Source: Klebsiella aerogenes KCTC 2190 (lineage in GTDB: Bacteria > Pseudomonadota > Gammaproteobacteria > Enterobacterales > Enterobacteriaceae). Taken from it: DNA of 64,000 nt. Shown one piece after another: positions 33,038 through 40,186 of this stretch. Under the pieces are notes generated by a model that saw only the letters and a program-made list of their open reading frames with translations, did not search any database and had not been told where the DNA came from. The DNA is taken from contig NC_015663.1 in NCBI RefSeq assembly GCF_000215745.1, forward strand, positions 4,746,780-4,810,779, given 5' to 3'. A program made the position numbers and the translations under genes. Position 1 is the first letter of the stretch; each line of letters opens with the position of its first letter.

Positions 33038-34180
33038 TTAATTCCGCAGCTCAGAGATTACTTTTTCCAAATATGTCACTTTTTCCTCTAATCGAATTCT
33101 CAACTTTTGCTCTTCTTTCAATGCTTCAATCAAAAGCGCCACGACTCCATTGATATTGATGCTACGAGCATCCTTCAACACAGTGCCGTCATTGAGTGTA
33201 AGTTCCGTCTTTGAAACCGCCTGTGGTAGCACTGCTTCCAATTCCTGAGCGATTACACCAGCTTCGGTAACGCCCTGCTTCAGATAGGTGTAACCACTAA
33301 TAAAATCGAGCTTTTCTAACGCATTATCGATTTTCTCGACCTGAGTTTTCATACGTGCATCAGAGCTGCTATTCCAGGCACCATTAGTGTAGGCATGACC
33401 ATCATTACGGAATTCATACCACCCCTGCGCGCCGCCATTAGCAACATGCAGGCCGAGGAAATGATGCTGACCAATACGCTCATAGTGATATAAGTCTGCG
33501 GATAAATCCCCCGCGCCCTGAACCCATAACGCATTGGTTTTACGGTCTTTATCATTGTTGACGTTACGGTTACCTGCAGCTTTAATCCATCCCTCTGAAT
33601 TGCGTTTGGTAAACTGCCCGGCATCCAGTTCGGCATTTGACCGAACGCGCAGTTCGTTCCAGTTACCCTGCCAGTCGCGATAGGACAGCAGACCGTAATC
33701 TTGCTTGCCTGCATCTACCCGGGAGCCCATCATCATCTGGGTCGTGATATTACCGCTGGTAAAATCGGTATGAATGGAGGGGGCTGAATAGGTCTGTCCA
33801 TTTATGATCGGCGACGGGCCGGTCGTACGCGCCGAAATGCCTGCATCATGCGAAACTACTGCCCCACCAGAAATGTCCACGCCATTACGGAGAGAAACTC
33901 GACCAGTTTTGAGATTGAAAGATAATGGGCGAAGGGTGTTCCATTGTCCGTCTTGCGCCTGACCTTCTGGAGTTACAAGAGCATAAAAGTCATTACCGTC
34001 ATTGCGCAGGATGACACCCGTTTTACCACCCGCCAGACGAAAAGCGTTCTGTGATTTAGAAACCACCTCACCATCGGTAACCACACGCTTGCGCAACGTG
34101 GTCAGTGATTTCATTTCTGAAATATCGTCGTTAACACCGTTTAAAACTTGTGCATTGCTTTTTTGGTCAACCATTTCCAT
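33038..34180 (-). CDS. tail-fibre-like protein with S74 chaperone domain, first gene of bacteriocin operon
   Basis: A 380-residue protein started at the ATG at 34178-34180, after AAGGAAAA; longer forms would extend into the LexA palindrome. The central part is beta-rich with fibre-like repeats (GVILRNDGNDFYALVTPEG; MMMGSRVDAGKQDYGLLSYRDWQGNW). The C-terminal 110 residues are an S74 intramolecular chaperone: SSSDARMKTQVEKIDNALEKLDFISGYTYL...GVIAQELEAVLPQAV...ININGVVALLIEALKEEQKL, with Ser-Asp at the self-cleavage position. It has its own SOS promoter far from the tail genes and precedes the bacteriocin gene. It may be an alternative fibre or a bacteriocin partner. Confidence 0.85.
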   Translation of the reverse strand: MEMVDQKSNAQVLNGVNDDISEMKSLTTLRKRVVTDGEVVSKSQNAFRLAGGKTGVILRNDGNDFYALVTPEGQAQDGQWNTLRPLSFNLKTGRVSLRNGVDISGGAVVSHDAGISARTTGPSPIINGQTYSAPSIHTDFTSGNITTQMMMGSRVDAGKQDYGLLSYRDWQGNWNELRVRSNAELDAGQFTKRNSEGWIKAAGNRNVNNDKDRKTNALWVQGAGDLSADLYHYERIGQHHFLGLHVANGGAQGWYEFRNDGHAYTNGAWNSSSDARMKTQVEKIDNALEKLDFISGYTYLKQGVTEAGVIAQELEAVLPQAVSKTELTLNDGTVLKDARSININGVVALLIEALKEEQKLRIRLEEKVTYLEKVISELRN

Positions 34181-34206
34181 TTTTCCTTGTCGATTACGAA
34201 AACCTA

Positions 34207-34240
34207 TACTGTATAAATACACATGTGTATTTATACAGTA
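34207..34240. promoter_or_regulatory. two overlapping LexA boxes (34-bp perfect palindrome)
   Basis: CTGTATAAATACACAT at 34209-34224 and its mirror ATGTGTATTTATACAG at 34223-34238, each one base off the CTGT-N8-ACAG consensus. Double overlapping boxes are characteristic of colicin promoters and give tight SOS control. Confidence 0.85.
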
Positions 34241-34269
34241 CTTATAGTCCTGATTTTTACGTTCGTCAA
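34241..34269 (-). promoter_or_regulatory. SOS promoter of fibre-bacteriocin-immunity operon
   Basis: TTGACG (34264-34269), 17-bp spacer, TATAAG (34241-34246) on the minus strand. The LexA boxes follow the -10 directly, covering the transcription start. Confidence 0.8.
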
Positions 34270-34378
34270 CTTCACTATCGATTAAAGAAATGGTGACACT
34301 CTTTAGGCTGACATATGATTAACTAACTGAAATTAAAAGCAATAAATAGCCATAATGTTAACGTTGATTTGGTCACAT

Positions 34379-34621
34379 CTACGATGTCTTTAGAGGTGCT
34401 CTGTCGACGCAGTTCAAGGATGTTTCAATGCACTGATCGCTAAGAGTGCCTCTTTTTTCACAAGGATTACCCAGCAAATTTGAGGATGATGTACTCGATT
34501 CCAGCGCCTCTACCAGCGCATCAATGTCTTCAATCTTTACAAACAGAACATCGTGGCCAAACTCTTTTGCGTGGGCAGCGCGACGCTTGAGGCTGGCTAA
34601 CAGTCGGGTGAGATCAGTCAT
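34379..34621 (-). CDS. small early phage protein
   Basis: An 80-residue protein started at the ATG at 34619-34621, eight bases after AAGGA and overlapping the end of the DGQHR gene. The first half is a basic helix followed by a segment ending in an acidic helix (MTDLTRLLASLKRRAAHAKEFGHDVLFVKIEDIDALVEALE); the second half is low-complexity. It seems translationally coupled to the DGQHR gene. No known family. Confidence 0.55.
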   Translation of the reverse strand: MTDLTRLLASLKRRAAHAKEFGHDVLFVKIEDIDALVEALESSTSSSNLLGNPCEKRGTLSDQCIETSLNCVDRAPLKTS

Positions 34622-35735
34622 GGCAGGCATCCTTACTATTAGTCGCAGTCAGATTCTTGTTCACGATGGCATCCATCAGACGCAAAGCCGCTGCTTTCTG
34701 AGCGGAGACATTAGCAATGACCGTTGGCCTGGATTTTTCACAGCTAGCGCAAACACCATCCCAGGATGAAATGAGGAAAAAATCTTCGCGATCAGTGATG
34801 CCTGTATTCATTACCAGGTCTTCAATCATCAATGTTACCCCGCGAATTCCCCGACCTTCGCTTAACCTCTGCACTGCATAGCCGAAGGCATTAATCATTA
34901 CTGCATGGAACTGGATATACTCGCGTTTGTACTCAGCCTGGTTCGTGCCTCGGCGAATATCATCTAACCCGGTCAGCATTAGCCACGCATTCCATAAGCC
35001 CTCCAGATCATCTTGTGAGCAGGAACCAGAGAATTTCGCAGTAGCATCACTAAGGGCTTTAAAACTTACCCACTTATCGCTTTTAGCGGGAACGACGTTA
35101 TGCTCAAAATCGGTGACTTCAGAAAAGACATCGTGTGAGCTGATAAATTTAACCATCTCCTGCGCGTTCTTATCACGCCTGTTATAGGCCATGTTGATAG
35201 CCGCAGATGGCTTCGAAACATTGTTGTTAATGTCCGAGAAAAACTGCTGTCGAGTCTTCAGTGGCAACTGGAGAGTAAGCATCATCGGTACGTGGATCGG
35301 CTCATCAATGGTGCGGCAATACTCCGCAATACCGGCTGCGCGATGCTGACCATCAAACAATTTAATCTCTGCATCCATCGGGAATCGGGCCACCCCGACA
35401 TTAGTGTTTCCGAACTCTTCGAATTCAACATACGAGTCGCAGTTACCTACCAGCGGTGGAATGATAAATGGCTCTTTGTTTTCGTATGCTTCAACGAGAT
35501 ACTGATAAAACTTTTTCGCCCGGGCTGGGTTCAGTTCTCGCTGTGAGCGTTCAAGAGTGTCCCCATAATTATCACTGGCAAGGACTCGCGTTAGTGTCCG
35601 AGCAGGAACAGTCAGCATCAGGACAATTGAACCACCCTGAGTTCCACGTGATGCGGGGAACTCAAAGAAATGATCGCCAACTTTACTCTTCTTGCTCGTT
35701 GCCAGTGCTGCTGTGAGTTCTATTTCGTTATTCAT
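34614..35735 (-). CDS. DndB-like DGQHR-domain protein
   Basis: A 373-residue protein started at the ATG at 35733-35735, overlapping the upstream stop (ATGA). It contains the signature FDGQHRAAGIAEY near residue 130 and a following LPLKTRQQFFSDINNNVSKPSAAINMAYN, both typical of DndB and its relatives. DndB represses the dnd DNA phosphorothioation operon in other bacteria, but no dnd genes are here. ParB-like folds also carry related motifs. C-terminal CxxC (GVCASCEKSRP) may bind metal. Located between the replication genes and the bacteriocin cassette. Confidence 0.75.
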   Translation of the reverse strand: MNNEIELTAALATSKKSKVGDHFFEFPASRGTQGGSIVLMLTVPARTLTRVLASDNYGDTLERSQRELNPARAKKFYQYLVEAYENKEPFIIPPLVGNCDSYVEFEEFGNTNVGVARFPMDAEIKLFDGQHRAAGIAEYCRTIDEPIHVPMMLTLQLPLKTRQQFFSDINNNVSKPSAAINMAYNRRDKNAQEMVKFISSHDVFSEVTDFEHNVVPAKSDKWVSFKALSDATAKFSGSCSQDDLEGLWNAWLMLTGLDDIRRGTNQAEYKREYIQFHAVMINAFGYAVQRLSEGRGIRGVTLMIEDLVMNTGITDREDFFLISSWDGVCASCEKSRPTVIANVSAQKAAALRLMDAIVNKNLTATNSKDACHD

Positions 35736-36025
35736 GCCTGCGCTCTCCCGTAGACCGCTAAAATTCGTTTCATAACCGGGCTCTGCCGGCACTCGTTGAA
35801 AATCTGATTGGTGCTCTTCTGGCCGGAGGTTTCTTCCTCGGTAGCCAGCCGGTAGTGAACCGTTCGCCATACCTTCGCTACTGCTACCAGTACGCCCTGC
35901 TTTGCCAGAATGTTTGCCGCCTGATTGATACAGCTGTGCGACATGCCAGAGGCTTCAGCCACATCCGGTGAGCTGCAGGTTTTGTGTGTCATGAGGTAAT
36001 TCAGAATTGCGTCTTTGCCGGTCAT
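35732..36025 (-). CDS. winged-helix DNA-binding protein
   Basis: A 97-residue protein with a winged helix-turn-helix in its first 60 residues: MTGKDAILNYLMTHKTCSSPDVAEASGMSHSCINQAANILAKQGVLVAVAKVWRTVHYRL. The remainder is basic. Start and stop overlap both neighbours by four bases (ATGA), so it belongs to the O-P operon. Similar small regulators follow P in other lambdoid prophages. Target unknown. Confidence 0.7.
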   Translation of the reverse strand: MTGKDAILNYLMTHKTCSSPDVAEASGMSHSCINQAANILAKQGVLVAVAKVWRTVHYRLATEEETSGQKSTNQIFNECRQSPVMKRILAVYGRAQA

Positions 36026-36723
36026 TGTTTGCGCCCTCTCAGTCCGTGCTTCTCGCGAATTTCAGCCAGCCTGGCCAGTCCCTGCATGCGTGATAACGGC
36101 TTACCACCAAGGACAGGAAGTTGCTTAACGGGCTCCGGAATCGTCTCTCCTGAGTTAATTCGGTTAGCCATGCGCGCCAGTTCCTCTGATGCTTTGTGGC
36201 GCAACTCAGCGTCGCTGAGGCCGTTTGCGCGCATATTCTGGTACAAGGATGTAACCAGCCAGTAGTGCGCGCTGGACTCCCAGGGGTAGGACTCGGCATC
36301 CGGATACTGTCCGCGGGTGCGGCAATACTGGTAAATCATGTCCACCAGCTGATCGGCGTTAGGTAACCCGGCCGCCGCAGCTTCTTCAGCCTTGCACCAG
36401 GCAACAAACTGACCGGGTGACGGAAGGAATGGGCGTTCCTGACGACGGGCGACCCGCATACCAGCCGCAACCTGCTCCATGGTAGTGATGCCGTTCTCCC
36501 TGAATGCCAGAACCCACTGGCGCCGGATTTCGTTCATCTCGGTCTGGTCACGGTTTGCAGTGGTTGCCGGGAAAGCTGCCAGCAATTGGCTGAACACGCT
36601 GTTGATGACCTGGGCCACCTGCTCAAGCTGCGGTTTCTCGTCGTACTGCTCCGGCAGGTTGTGCGCAACGCGGCGCATCTGCTCTCGGTCAAAGTTATGC
36701 ATCTGCTCTGCAAGGCTTTTCAT
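36022..36723 (-). CDS. replication protein P-like helicase loader
   Basis: A 233-residue protein matching the lambda P group: VAQVINSVFSQLLAAFPATTANRDQTEMNEIRRQWVLAFRENGITTMEQVAAGMRVARRQERPFLPSPGQFVAWCK in the first half. It brings host DnaB helicase to the O-bound origin. It starts within the O stop (ATGA), as in lambda. Confidence 0.88.
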   Translation of the reverse strand: MKSLAEQMHNFDREQMRRVAHNLPEQYDEKPQLEQVAQVINSVFSQLLAAFPATTANRDQTEMNEIRRQWVLAFRENGITTMEQVAAGMRVARRQERPFLPSPGQFVAWCKAEEAAAAGLPNADQLVDMIYQYCRTRGQYPDAESYPWESSAHYWLVTSLYQNMRANGLSDAELRHKASEELARMANRINSGETIPEPVKQLPVLGGKPLSRMQGLARLAEIREKHGLRGRKQ

Positions 36724-37709
36724 AGCTGCACTCCGTAAATCCAGTCAGTGTTGGTCAGGTCAACCTTCGGCTTGTCGGCAGTAATTCCGTTGGTCTGCTT
36801 ACCTCGCTTGATATCGAGCTGAGTCCACTTTTCGCGAAGGGTTGATGGGCACAGGACATTGCCCTTCCAGAATTTTTCTTCACAGGCCCACTTGAACAGC
36901 GAGGCGATTTCCTTGTGGGTGCGCTTGTCACGCTCCCGCATCAGGCGGATATCATTCGCCCAGGTGGCGTAGTTCGGTTTTCTTGCAGAGGGGGCGATGC
37001 CCTGTACGACGGTGAACAGCCATTCAGCACAGCGGAGGTCTTCAGAGTTGCCCCATTTTGTGCCGCTCTGGATCGCTGCTTCTGGTCTCAAAACAGGAGT
37101 TTTTTTTCCGGGCTTGTCAGAGGATTCGTCAGAATTCTCGGACGAAGAGTTATTTATATTCTTGTTATTACCTTCTTGTTCATGATGTGCGGGGAATTGT
37201 GCGGCCTTATGTGCGGCATACCCTTCCGAACCCGCACCATTACTGGCTTCGTCATGTGCGCTTATATGTGCGGCTTTATGCGCGGGTAAATCGTCCATTT
37301 TTTGAGCATATTCGAGATAGTTTTTAATGGTGATCACCCTGCCTTTTCGCTTCTCTCCCTCGATGGTGATCATCCCTTCGCGAACGAAAACAGACAGCAT
37401 TCTCTCCACTGCGTCACGGCTTGTCGGATTACCCTGACGGTCACACAACTGAAGCCCAAGATCTGCAGCAGTGACGACCAGTTGACCGGGTTGCAGAGGC
37501 CATTGCTTGCCCTTGAAGAAGGCCGTATATGGCTGTCTGGCGGCGTCAATGAGAAGGTTTTCCCACAATGTGCGCAGGAACACGTCTTTAGCCCATGACT
37601 TCTTCTTGATGCTCCGGTACAACGGGACGTAACCAGACTTCTGGTTCTCCATCCTGTTGCTCCTAGCGGCTGAGTGTGCCGCGAAATTGGCGTAAGCTAC
37701 GTTCGACAC
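36720..37709 (-). CDS. replication protein O-like initiator
   Basis: A 329-residue protein with GTG start at 37707-37709 seven bases after AGGAGG. Residues 25-125 are a winged-helix DNA-binding domain (YVPLYRSIKKKSWAKDVFLRTLWENLLIDAARQPYTAFFKGKQW... MLSVFVREGMITIEGEKRKGRVITIKNYLEYA). The middle (about 140-175, AHKAAHISAH... ) is low complexity because it encodes the iterons; the C-terminal half binds P. Order O then P matches lambda. Confidence 0.85.
   Translation of the reverse strand: MSNVAYANFAAHSAARSNRMENQKSGYVPLYRSIKKKSWAKDVFLRTLWENLLIDAARQPYTAFFKGKQWPLQPGQLVVTAADLGLQLCDRQGNPTSRDAVERMLSVFVREGMITIEGEKRKGRVITIKNYLEYAQKMDDLPAHKAAHISAHDEASNGAGSEGYAAHKAAQFPAHHEQEGNNKNINNSSSENSDESSDKPGKKTPVLRPEAAIQSGTKWGNSEDLRCAEWLFTVVQGIAPSARKPNYATWANDIRLMRERDKRTHKEIASLFKWACEEKFWKGNVLCPSTLREKWTQLDIKRGKQTNGITADKPKVDLTNTDWIYGVQL
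37120..37290. other. replication origin: iteron array inside O gene
   Basis: Six ATGTGCGG-like octamers at 37185, 37197, 37209, 37254, 37266 and 37278, in two groups of three with exact 12-bp steps. A + T-rich stretch (37120-37180) adjoins them, the lambda ori arrangement. They probably bind O. Confidence 0.7.
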
Positions 37710-37711
37710 AG

Positions 37712-37825
37712 TTAAACCTCCTGCGCCTGGCGTTTTTGATTAGCGTTTGTCATAATGACCTCGCAATTGACTCGCGTTATTGCATCGAAGGCTGGCTGTG
37801 TTGGCGCACAACAGTCTTCACCCAT
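37712..37825 (-). CDS. 37-residue ORF upstream of O
   Basis: An open frame from the ATG at 37823-37825 to TAA at 37712-37714 (MGEDCCAPTQPAFDAITRVN plus seventeen residues). Its end carries the AGGAGG site of O, consistent with coupling. Its own ribosome site is weak, so it may not be real. No family. Confidence 0.3.
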   Translation of the reverse strand: MGEDCCAPTQPAFDAITRVNCEVIMTNANQKRQAQEV

Positions 37826-37836
37826 TCCTAACGTCT

Positions 37837-38370
37837 TCACATAACCCCCAGCATCGATGTCACCATCGTCATCAGTGGGCCTACCTGCTCCGGCATGAGG
37901 CGAAACAGCGAAGCGATACCCTCGCTTACCTCCTTCAGTTTCTGATGCTCAGGCGCATTTGCCTGCTTGGCCTCTGCACACTCTTTCATTGCAGAAGCTA
38001 TCAACGACATGGTGTCGTTTTGCGGCGCCAGCTTTGTTCGGAATTCCAGTGGTAATACAGCCATGATTGCCGGAGTCAGCTGGCGAACGTTCTCGCGGTA
38101 CTGTTCCGAATCAAACCGGTTATCCAGGAAGCGAAAGAGTTTCTGCCGGGCCCGGCTGATGTCGTCAGGAAAGCTGATTGAATTGCCGCCCTGCTCCCGG
38201 TACTCGTTGATAATCAGAGCTGATACCACGTCCTGATTGTCGATAGCTGACGCCCAGGCTCTTACTGCATCGCGGATCAGCTCATGATCGTGATCCTGTT
38301 TTGTTTGAGCGCGATTTATCATCGCGGCCGGAACGAATCCGGTATTGTGGTGATACGTAAGTGATTGCAT
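37837..38370 (-). CDS. YdaT-like regulator/toxin in cII position
   Basis: A 177-residue protein started at the ATG at 38368-38370 behind AGGGAAA. It resembles YdaT of the Rac prophage: DHELIRDAVRAWASAIDNQDVVSALIINEYREQGGNSISFPDDISRARQKLFRFLDNRFDSEQYRENVRQLTPAIMAVLPLEFR. YdaT from Rac is toxic when overproduced and may act as a CII-like regulator. Placed between the Cro-like gene and O, the cII position. Confidence 0.7.
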   Translation of the reverse strand: MQSLTYHHNTGFVPAAMINRAQTKQDHDHELIRDAVRAWASAIDNQDVVSALIINEYREQGGNSISFPDDISRARQKLFRFLDNRFDSEQYRENVRQLTPAIMAVLPLEFRTKLAPQNDTMSLIASAMKECAEAKQANAPEHQKLKEVSEGIASLFRLMPEQVGPLMTMVTSMLGVM

Positions 38371-38386
38371 CGATTTCCCTTCGTGG

Positions 38387-38620
38387 TTAGGCCGCTGTAT
38401 CACGCGGCGATGCGAATACCAGGCTTTCTTTGAGGACCGGAGCCTGGCGATGAAAATGCTTCGTGCCTTTTTCGATAGCAGATGCCATTTCTGGTGATGC
38501 CCGGCGATTTCCGTATGCAATCTGGTCCAGATACCCTGGCGTCGTGTTAGCCAACTTTGCGAGCTGTGCCCATTCGTCGGTAGTGGCGGTCTTGCGCCAG
38601 CGGTGTAGTTCAGTGCTCAT
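38387..38620 (-). CDS. YdaS/Cro-like repressor
   Basis: A 77-residue helix-turn-helix protein (MSTELHRWRKTATTDEWAQLAKLANTTPGYLDQIAYGNRRASPEMASAIEKGTKHF) of the YdaS type, transcribed opposite to cI. It should bind the three operators at 38653-38718 as Cro. Start is behind GGAGACACC. In Rac, ydaS precedes ydaT in the same way. Confidence 0.8.
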   Translation of the reverse strand: MSTELHRWRKTATTDEWAQLAKLANTTPGYLDQIAYGNRRASPEMASAIEKGTKHFHRQAPVLKESLVFASPRDTAA

Positions 38621-38652
38621 TGGTGTCTCCGGGTGAGTCGTTTGATTTGGAG

Positions 38653-38718
38653 TTTAGCGTTATGCTAAATACTACGCAAGCAACATTTAGCAATTTGCAC
38701 ATTTATCGATTTGCTAAA
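38653..38718. promoter_or_regulatory. right operator region, three 17-bp sites
   Basis: TTTAGCGTTATGCTAAA (38653-38669), TTTAGCAATTTGCACAT (38686-38702) and TTTATCGATTTGCTAAA (38702-38718), all TTTAGC-N5-GCTAAA-like, between cI and the Cro-like gene. A possible leftward promoter (TTGCTA, 16 bp, TATTTA) is overlapped. Confidence 0.75.
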
Positions 38719-38736
38719 AGCAGTAACAATGCAGGG

Positions 38737-39414
38737 ATGGAAAATAAAGAAATCAGAAAAGCCAACCTGGAAGCGCTGTATGAGAAGCGCCAGCACGAGT
38801 CTGGAATGACCAAGGCGCACTTCGCCGAACTCATCGAGACAAGTCCGGCTGCCCTTAGCCAGCTCCTGGGACCGACCCCTCATCGCAATATTGGCGATAA
38901 GATGGCTCGTAAAATTGAAACCGCTCTTGATCTGCCTTTTGGCTGGATGGATGTTTTACACTCTAATGAAGAACCTTCGAACGTTGCATTTCGAGGACTG
39001 AACGATACAAAAGGAAGTTATCCGGTAATAAGCTGGGTAAGCGCGGGGCAATGGATGGAAGCTGTAGAACCTTATCATCGAAGAGCGATTGATCGCTGGT
39101 ATGACACGACCGTTATCTGTTCGGAAGATTCATTCTGGCTGGACGTCAAAGGAGACTCCATGACCTCCCCTGCAGGCCTGAGCATTCCTGAGGGAGCGGC
39201 TATCCTAGTGGATCCTGAAGTGGAACCTCGCAACGGGAAGCTGGTTGTTGCAAAGCTGGAAGGCGATAACGAAGCAACCTTTAAGAAGCTTGTAATCGAT
39301 GCAGGCAGGCGCTTCCTTAAGCCTCTTAACCCCGCTTACCCAATGATAGAGGTTAATGGCAACTGTAAAATTATCGGTGTAGTGGTTGATGCCAAGATAC
39401 TGAACATTCCATAG
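38737..39414 (+). CDS. CI-like repressor with S24 autoprotease
   Basis: A 225-residue repressor started at the ATG at 38737; earlier frames (38620, 38662) would cover the operators. The ribosome site is poor, which suggests leaderless or weak translation. Residues 5-75 are a helix-turn-helix domain (MTKAHFAELIETSPAALSQLLGP). Ala103-Gly104 in WVSAGQW is the self-cleavage bond; Ser141 in GDSMTSP and Lys183 in ATFKKL are the catalytic pair. RecA-stimulated cleavage would induce the prophage on DNA damage. Confidence 0.9.
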   Translation: MENKEIRKANLEALYEKRQHESGMTKAHFAELIETSPAALSQLLGPTPHRNIGDKMARKIETALDLPFGWMDVLHSNEEPSNVAFRGLNDTKGSYPVISWVSAGQWMEAVEPYHRRAIDRWYDTTVICSEDSFWLDVKGDSMTSPAGLSIPEGAAILVDPEVEPRNGKLVVAKLEGDNEATFKKLVIDAGRRFLKPLNPAYPMIEVNGNCKIIGVVVDAKILNIP

Positions 39415-39432
39415 CCTGACACAATACCTATC

Positions 39433-39458
39433 AAGCCCGCCATTGTGCGGGCTTTTTT
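39433..39458 (+). terminator. terminator of cI
   Basis: AAGCCCGC/GCGGGCTT stem with a six-nt loop and a run of six Ts, 18 bases after the cI stop. Confidence 0.85.
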
Positions 39459-39497
39459 ACACCCTAAATTCCTGCCCAGTAAATTTTTAATCGCTTA

Positions 39498-39572
39498 TTA
39501 ATCAATACGCTAAATCCAACCGATGAATAATTTAGCATATTGCTATTGATATTAATTTAGCATAACGCTAAA
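39498..39572. promoter_or_regulatory. left operator region, three 17-bp sites
   Basis: TTAATCAATACGCTAAA (39498-39514), TTTAGCATATTGCTATT (39531-39547) and TTTAGCATAACGCTAAA (39556-39572) match the right operator sites. A possible rightward promoter uses TTGATA at 39546 and CTAAAT at 39569. It should control the recombination/integration operon. Confidence 0.75.
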
Positions 39573-39701
39573 TTCACTCCATCGAAACGAAACACCGACA
39601 ACTGAGCGAAGTTAGCCAGAGGTTAAGTGGAGATTCGGTCAGTCGAACGGCGCGACAGTAAACCATGCGTCGGGCGCCCGGCGGGCTCAGGGAGAGCGGC
39701 A

Positions 39702-39830
39702 ATGGTGCGTATTCAAACGACTTTCATACCTCAGTCGCTTCATCGAGGCGGCTTAGTTATGACAACCGGCGGCCATCCACCGCCAGAGATTAAGCGCAGA
39801 AGTCTTTCTTGTTCCGCTGGCCGGCGATAA
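39702..39830 (+). CDS. 42-residue basic small ORF in left operon
   Basis: An ATG at 39702 with GGGAGAG at six bases gives a small basic protein (MVRIQTTFIPQSLHRGGLVM plus twenty-two residues); a longer frame begins at 39627. As the first ORF of the left operon it is in the place of lambda N, and it is Arg-rich at its end, but no N motif is seen. Low-confidence gene. Confidence 0.35.
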   Translation: MVRIQTTFIPQSLHRGGLVMTTGGHPPPEIKRRSLSCSAGRR

Positions 39831-39845
39831 GGCAACGAGGGTGAT

Positions 39846-39983
39846 ATGAATCACGATGAATTTGATGATGGTCGTTGCGGTATGTCGCGGCGGTGCTGGC
39901 GATACATGGTCCGCTTCTGCATTGGCTTGATAGCAATATACCTGCTGATTGCCTTATTTGTGATGGAGGTCTTCCATGATTAG
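39846..39983 (+). CDS. 45-residue single-pass membrane protein
   Basis: An ORF from the ATG at 39846 to TAG at 39981-39983, behind GAGGGTGAT. The product has a charged N-terminus (MNHDEFDDGRCGMSRRCWRYMV) and one membrane segment (FCIGLIAIYLLIALFVMEVF). It overlaps the next start by eight bases. Function unknown; small membrane proteins of this kind are frequent in left operons. Confidence 0.6.
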   Translation: MNHDEFDDGRCGMSRRCWRYMVRFCIGLIAIYLLIALFVMEVFHD

Positions 39984-40182
39984 TCAGCACTACGGTACCC
40001 AGACCGTTAACCGCGGCGCCGTTCAGCCAGGCATGCTGGTTAAGCATCGCGACGGCACCTGGACTGCATCAGCTCACAAGCGCGGGAAGTTATACCTTCA
40101 CCGCGGCTGCGAACGTACCTACACCAAAGCCCTGCTTATCGAGATTTACCTCGATGGGCGCGGAAACGGATTAAGCAACTAA
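39976..40182 (+). CDS. small conserved-looking phage protein
   Basis: A 68-residue basic protein behind GGAGG (MISQHYGTQTVNRGAVQPGMLVKHRDGTWTASAHKRGKLYLHRGCERTYTKALLIEIYLDGRG). Its start overlaps the preceding 45-residue ORF, which supports both. I have no family name. The basic beta-like pattern suggests nucleic-acid binding, which is inference. Confidence 0.6.
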   Translation: MISQHYGTQTVNRGAVQPGMLVKHRDGTWTASAHKRGKLYLHRGCERTYTKALLIEIYLDGRGNGLSN

Positions 40183-40186
40183 CCTG

